From: Bacteroidota bacterium
Lineage (GTDB): Bacteria; Bacteroidota; Bacteroidia; Sphingobacteriales; Sphingobacteriaceae
Length of the DNA stretch: 35,997 nt
Reading direction: 5' to 3'
Assembly: GCA_013288235.1 (NCBI GenBank)
Contig: JABDCF010000034.1
Location: forward strand, 1-35,997
Position numbers and translations under genes: made by a program. The stretch's first letter is position 1. Each line of letters begins with the position of its first letter. The notes beneath the pieces are model-generated. The model searched no databases, was not told the DNA's origin, and saw only the letters and a list, made by a program, of their open reading frames with translations. Shown piece after piece: positions 32,578 to 35,997 of the stretch.

Positions 32578-32675
32578 AAAATGGTTATCGTTTAAATTGG
32601 GTTAGCCATTATATAAAGAAATAACAATGATTAAATAGGGCCTTGGGTTTAATTATGAATATTGCCGTTACTTTA

Positions 32676-32683
32676 TAACTTTG
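32676..32683 (+). promoter_or_regulatory. Promoter -7 element of the Rpn-like gene
   Basis: TAACTTTG matches TAnnTTTG exactly, 22 bases before the ATG at 32706. A -33 partner is weak (TTAT near 32653). The leader would be about 15 bases. Confidence 0.5.
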
Positions 32684-32705
32684 GTGCCAGACTAAATTTT
32701 ATCAC

Positions 32706-33599
32706 ATGAAACATAACGACATACTTTGGAAGGCTGCATTAGAGGATCTATTTGATGATTTTTTACGCTTCTTTTACCCAGATGCCGACAAGCTGTTTAA
32801 CCTTGATAGAGGATTTGAATACCTGGATAAGGAACTCGAACAACTTTTTCCGACCGATGCGGATAATTATTCGCCCCGGTATGTAGATAAATTGGTTAAA
32901 GTGTTCACTAATAGTGGCGATGAGGAGTGGATATTGATCCACATTGAGGTGCAGGGCTATACAGACCAGGATTTTTCAAAACGGATGTTTCAGTACTATT
33001 ACCGCATACTCGATAAATATGATAAGCCCATTACAGCGTTTGCCATTTTTGCTGACAGTAATAAAAACTTCCATCCAAAATATTATGAAAGGGATTTTTT
33101 AGGTACTAAAGTTTATTATGCTTTTAACACGTATAAAATTATAGATCAGGATGATGCTGAACTGGAAGCCAGCAATAACCCCTTTGCAATGGCTGTACTT
33201 TCGGCCAAATTGGCTTTGTCCAATCATAAACTTGAAGACCAACAGTTGTTTGAACTGGCATATAATCTTGCCAAACGCTTGCTGACAAAGCAGATATCCA
33301 GGGAGAAAACGCGTAATGTGATGAGTTTTTTGCGTTACTACCTTAATTTCGAAAATCCGGGAATGAATGCTAAATTTGAAGAAGAGATAGCCATACTAAC
33401 AGAAAGGAATATCACCATGGGCATTGAAGAGTTTTTATTGGAGAGGGCCGAAAAAAAAGGCATTGAAAAAGGCATTGAAAAAGGTGTAGAAAAAAACACA
33501 AAAGAAACGGCTTTGAAAATGATGAAAAGCGGGTTCGATATAGCCCTCATTGCTGATATAACAGGACTTTCTATTGAAGAAATTAAGCGACTATCGTAA
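32706..33599 (+). CDS. Rpn / PD-(D/E)XK nuclease family protein
   Basis: This protein resembles recombination-promoting nucleases of the Rpn family. The catalytic pattern is Asp61 (YVDKLVKV) and Glu81-Val-Gln83 (IHIEVQG), followed by DQDFSKRMFQYYYRI, a conserved helix. The C-terminus has KKGIEKGIEKGVEK repeats, typical of the family, encoded by imperfect 12-base repeats at 33457-33492. An in-frame ATG at 33417 preceded by AAAGGA (33403-33408) could give a 60-residue C-terminal product. E. coli Rpn proteins are known to be toxic and restrained by such intragenic short forms. Confidence 0.82.
   Translation: MKHNDILWKAALEDLFDDFLRFFYPDADKLFNLDRGFEYLDKELEQLFPTDADNYSPRYVDKLVKVFTNSGDEEWILIHIEVQGYTDQDFSKRMFQYYYRILDKYDKPITAFAIFADSNKNFHPKYYERDFLGTKVYYAFNTYKIIDQDDAELEASNNPFAMAVLSAKLALSNHKLEDQQLFELAYNLAKRLLTKQISREKTRNVMSFLRYYLNFENPGMNAKFEEEIAILTERNITMGIEEFLLERAEKKGIEKGIEKGVEKNTKETALKMMKSGFDIALIADITGLSIEEIKRLS
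33417..33599 (+). CDS. Possible intragenic short Rpn product (60 aa)
   Basis: The internal ATG (Met238 of the full protein) has AAAGGA 8 bases upstream, better spacing than most starts here. The product would contain the GIEKGIEKG repeats and the TGLSIEEIKRL C-terminal helix. Established work on E. coli Rpn genes shows that such short forms neutralise the full-length protein; in this species it is only a possibility. Confidence 0.4.
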   Translation: MGIEEFLLERAEKKGIEKGIEKGVEKNTKETALKMMKSGFDIALIADITGLSIEEIKRLS

Positions 33600-33639
33600 G
33601 ACCCGATCATAACAAATCGCAAACAAAACCTAACCTTCG

Positions 33640-34254
33640 ATGACACAACAACTTAAAAACGATATTAAAACTATCATAGAAGTTCTAACTTTTATTGTAA
33701 TTTCCTTCGGTCTCTCTTTAATTTACACTAACACCTGGGGGTTGATATTATTCTCCTCACTTTTCGTTGTACGTATAATATACAAAGTGTATCTTGTTTC
33801 CACCCTTAGAAACAGATCGGAAATTATGCTGATCCCTACACCAAATGACGAATACGCACAAATGGCCCCAATATCATTCAGCGTTATATTATTATTCTTT
33901 TCGGTAATCGGATATTTTGCTTTTAATCTGAACGTTTTCTATTCTATCATAGGAGCAACAATTGGAATTGCTGTTTTTTTATATGGGTTTTTCAGGCCAC
34001 CTGTTGGATGGATTTCAATTAAAAACATCGATTTTGAAGTTTACGGTATTGAAGGAATAGTTGACACGAGACAACTAAAAGAAATTACCATTAAAAGCGA
34101 CAAAATAACTTTGACAAATATTTATGGCGAGCATAAAAACAGCAACTTGTTAAACTTACGTCCATCGGTTGCTAAAAACATAAAAAAATTCCTCGAAGAA
34201 AGACTGCCAAAAAGCGACATATTAATAGTTGATAGAGTAACCACAACTTCATAA
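33640..34254 (+). CDS. Unknown membrane protein, 204 aa
   Basis: I do not recognise this protein. It has two hydrophobic stretches near residues 12-30 and 33-52, two more at about 78-95 and 98-116, and a soluble C-terminal domain (residues 120-204) with short strand-like segments (IDFEVYGIEGIVDTRQLKEITI). The arrangement resembles PH-like-domain membrane proteins, which I cannot confirm. It starts 40 bases after the Rpn gene and converges with the FAD oxidoreductase, leaving 7 bases between the stops. Confidence 0.6.
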   Translation: MTQQLKNDIKTIIEVLTFIVISFGLSLIYTNTWGLILFSSLFVVRIIYKVYLVSTLRNRSEIMLIPTPNDEYAQMAPISFSVILLFFSVIGYFAFNLNVFYSIIGATIGIAVFLYGFFRPPVGWISIKNIDFEVYGIEGIVDTRQLKEITIKSDKITLTNIYGEHKNSNLLNLRPSVAKNIKKFLEERLPKSDILIVDRVTTTS

Positions 34255-34261
34255 ATACCAG

Positions 34262-35509
34262 CTATTGAAACCTCCCCGGCGAAAACAAACCAATATCCAT
34301 ACTTTTTTTCTCTTCGTTAAAGCCCTCTGCTATCAATTTACCTGTTGCGGGGCCCAATGCTAAACCGATCATGGCGTGCCCTGTAGCAATAGCAAGATTT
34401 TTAAACTTGCCAGACATGCCGATATACGGCAACCCGTCCGGCGAAACCGGGCGGAAGCCAAACCATATATCCTTTTGCTCGGGTACCGGGAGTTTAAAAT
34501 CAGGGAAATATTTTGGCACCGATTCTACAATACCTTTTACGCGGTTGATATTTATTTGCTTATTTATTTTTCCAATTTCCATTGTGCCGCCAAACCTGAT
34601 GCTGCTATTCATCGGGGTAATGGCAACCCGCGCTTCGCATAATATGGAAGGTACGGTCATTGGTTTTACCGGGTTATGTACCATAAATGAATACCCTTTG
34701 CCTGGCATCAGCGGCACATTTAAACCCGCAAGCTTTGCAATGCCCGGCGACCATGAGCCACCCGAAATAAGGAAAGCATCGCCGGTAAATTCTTTGTCTT
34801 TAGTACTTAACGAGGTTACTTTACCAGCATCGTGGTTTATCTTCACCACTTCGGTGTTACGATGGATGCGTACGCCTTCAGTTTCAAGATATTTTACAAG
34901 TCCTTTCATCATTTGGTTTGGGTACATGTGCGAGTCGCAGCGGTAGTGTACAGCACCTAAAATATCCAGCTCTATGTTTGGCTGTAGCTTCTGGCATTCT
35001 TCGGGGGTGAGGTATTGGGCATCAAGGCCAAGGTTTACCGCTTTTTCAACCATGTGCAGTTCTTCTTCCTTAACTTTTGGTGATTTAAATAACATCAGGA
35101 TACCATTGTCGGTCAATCCAAAATCATATGCTGCATCTTTTGCAAACTCATGGTATAATTCTCGGCTCAAAAGCGAAATATCCCTTAGCCCGCCGGCAGA
35201 ACGTTCTATATGTTTTTTTGTGGCGCTTTTTACAAACTTCAAACCCCAGCCAATAAGTTCGGCATTTAGCGACGGTTTTACATAAAACGGGCTTTTACTG
35301 TTAAACATCCAGCGGATACCCTGCTCTATCATCCCCGGCGAAGCCAAAGGCACAAAATGGCTTGGCGTTATCATACCTGCATTGCCAAATGAACAATTAT
35401 CGGACAGGTCGCCCTGCTCCAAAACATCAACTTCCCAACCCGACTTGTGCAGGTAATAGGCCGAAAATAAACCGATAACACCACCGCCAATAATTATTGC
35501 TTTACTCAT
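34262..35509 (-). CDS. FAD-dependent D-amino-acid dehydrogenase-like oxidoreductase
   Basis: The DadA/DAO pattern is clear: the FAD-binding GGGVIGLFSAYYL at the N-terminus, CSFGNAGMITPSHFVPLASPG near residue 40, ISGGSWSPGIAKLAG, and the C-terminal FGFRPVSPDGLPYIGMSGKFKNLAIATGHAMIGLALGPATG. Length 415 is standard. It probably oxidises a D-amino acid, D-proline or D-hydroxyproline to the imino acid, feeding electrons to the membrane. In Bacteroidota such genes are often part of hydroxyproline catabolism; no such neighbours are in the window. Confidence 0.88.
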   Translation of the reverse strand: MSKAIIIGGGVIGLFSAYYLHKSGWEVDVLEQGDLSDNCSFGNAGMITPSHFVPLASPGMIEQGIRWMFNSKSPFYVKPSLNAELIGWGLKFVKSATKKHIERSAGGLRDISLLSRELYHEFAKDAAYDFGLTDNGILMLFKSPKVKEEELHMVEKAVNLGLDAQYLTPEECQKLQPNIELDILGAVHYRCDSHMYPNQMMKGLVKYLETEGVRIHRNTEVVKINHDAGKVTSLSTKDKEFTGDAFLISGGSWSPGIAKLAGLNVPLMPGKGYSFMVHNPVKPMTVPSILCEARVAITPMNSSIRFGGTMEIGKINKQININRVKGIVESVPKYFPDFKLPVPEQKDIWFGFRPVSPDGLPYIGMSGKFKNLAIATGHAMIGLALGPATGKLIAEGFNEEKKSMDIGLFSPGRFQ

Positions 35510-35700
35510 ATTTTGTAGTTTGCGCCTGCTATATTATCCGGGATAGGGTAAAATATAGCATGAAATTTTATTTAGCTCAAAAAAAGCTGCGGCCAAAGTT
35601 AGTAAATGAAAGAGAGAAAATTGGGGAATTGGCATAGTATAAACACTGTTACAAAACAGCGCTTTACACAACGTCTAATAGAAAATACTCTTAGCCTTGA

Positions 35701-35727
35701 CACGTGTTACGTAATACGTTACATTTG
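35701..35727 (+). promoter_or_regulatory. higB promoter with overlapping operator-like repeats
   Basis: TACATTTG at 35720-35727 matches TAnnTTTG, with TTG about 20 bases upstream (35697-35699). Between them ACGTGTTACGTAATACGTTA contains repeated and inverted ACGT and GTTAC units, a likely autoregulation site for HigBA. The -7 element ends only 5 bases before the ATG. Confidence 0.55.
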
Positions 35728-35732
35728 TATTA

Positions 35733-35996
35733 ATGATCGAAAGTATTCAGCATAAAGGATTAAGATTGTTATGGGAAAAGGACGATACATCTAAATTACC
35801 AGCTGTTCAAATTATTAAGATCAAAATGATATTAACTTTACTTGACAATGCAGTAAATGTAGAGGATATGAATTTCCCGGGTTCAGGCCTTCACCCTCTT
35901 AAAGGTGATTTGGCAGGATTTTGGTCAGTTAAAGCTAACGGAAATTACAGAATAGTATTCCGTGCACATTTCAACAACTTCTCTCAACTCAACTAA
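35733..35996 (+). CDS. higB: HigB-family toxin with abnormal C-terminus
   Basis: The first 76 residues fit HigB closely: ESIQHKGLRLLWEKDDTSKL, a helical segment, VEDMNFPGSGLHPLKGDLAGFWSV and NGNYRIVFR. HigB proteins then continue with a strand and end in Asp-Tyr-His, where the catalytic Tyr and His of known HigB toxins lie. Here the sequence changes to AHFNNFSQLN and stops, so those residues are missing and the toxin is probably inactive. The DNA of the odd tail (CATTTCAACAACTT, CTCTCAACTCAAC) resembles word elements. A higA antitoxin would lie beyond the window. Confidence 0.75.
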   Translation: MIESIQHKGLRLLWEKDDTSKLPAVQIIKIKMILTLLDNAVNVEDMNFPGSGLHPLKGDLAGFWSVKANGNYRIVFRAHFNNFSQLN

Positions 35997-35997
35997 A

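Noticed and set aside
34371..34946. Plus-strand open frame of 191 codons within the FAD oxidoreductase
   Set aside because: The minus strand encodes a full-length, well-recognised DadA-like enzyme; the plus-strand frame has no motif or start context.

Overview
The window is about 36 kb of chromosome from a Bacteroidota bacterium, most likely a member of the Sphingobacteriaceae close to Mucilaginibacter or Pedobacter. The evidence is the Bacteroidota-type promoter signal TTTG-N19-TAnnTTTG, the general lack of Shine-Dalgarno sequences, zinc-free S14 and L36, lineage-style r-protein tails, and gene families common in this group (DUF433, DUF4258, DUF6155, SHOCT, DUF1624, HigB). The genus is an inference. 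All identifications were made by eye, without a database search.

Layout. Positions 1-3610 hold the 3' part of a trans-sulfuration-type PLP enzyme, an unknown exported protein, a lipoprotein cytochrome c and a SHOCT protein. Positions 3630-7060 are an accessory patch of decayed small modules: an orphan DUF433 antitoxin, DUF6155, a DUF433 remnant, a frameshifted DUF4258 toxin with an intact YgiT-type antitoxin, a possible GIY-YIG protein, an interrupted lipoprotein gene and an ankyrin protein. Four copies of a GC-rich repeat and two perfect palindromes are spread through it. Positions 7165-22936 are the S10-spc-alpha ribosomal cluster, from rplC to rplQ with secY, map and infA, read from a canonical promoter. 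rpsJ is not in front of rplC. A bidirectional terminator separates it from thioredoxin. Positions 23555-35509 carry ordinary accessory genes: a DUF1624 membrane protein, four exported proteins on the minus strand (two esterase-like hydrolases, a metallo-beta-lactamase-fold enzyme and a LolA-like protein), a lipoprotein serpin, a frameshifted exported protein, an AraC regulator, an Rpn/PD-(D/E)XK nuclease and a DadA-like FAD oxidoreductase. The window ends in a higB toxin gene whose C-terminus looks replaced.

The most unusual signal is not a gene. Seven spacers inside the ribosomal cluster, and several spacers outside it, are built from one short word repeated many times and answered by its reverse complement, so each spacer can fold into a long imperfect hairpin. 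The word differs from spacer to spacer (GAGATNTGAGAT, GTTGTAA, AATAATTCAATA, AAAGC, GTTGATTGGGT and others). The architecture is the same each time: it begins at or in the stop codon of the upstream gene and, in the best cases, ends just before the start region of the next gene. I know of no described element class that matches this.

The translation genes form one or a few long transcripts for ribosome assembly (r-proteins), export (SecY), N-terminal Met removal (Map), initiation (IF1) and transcription (RpoA). The flanking genes have no evident joint pathway, apart from the MBL/LolA-like pair and the toxin-antitoxin remnants.
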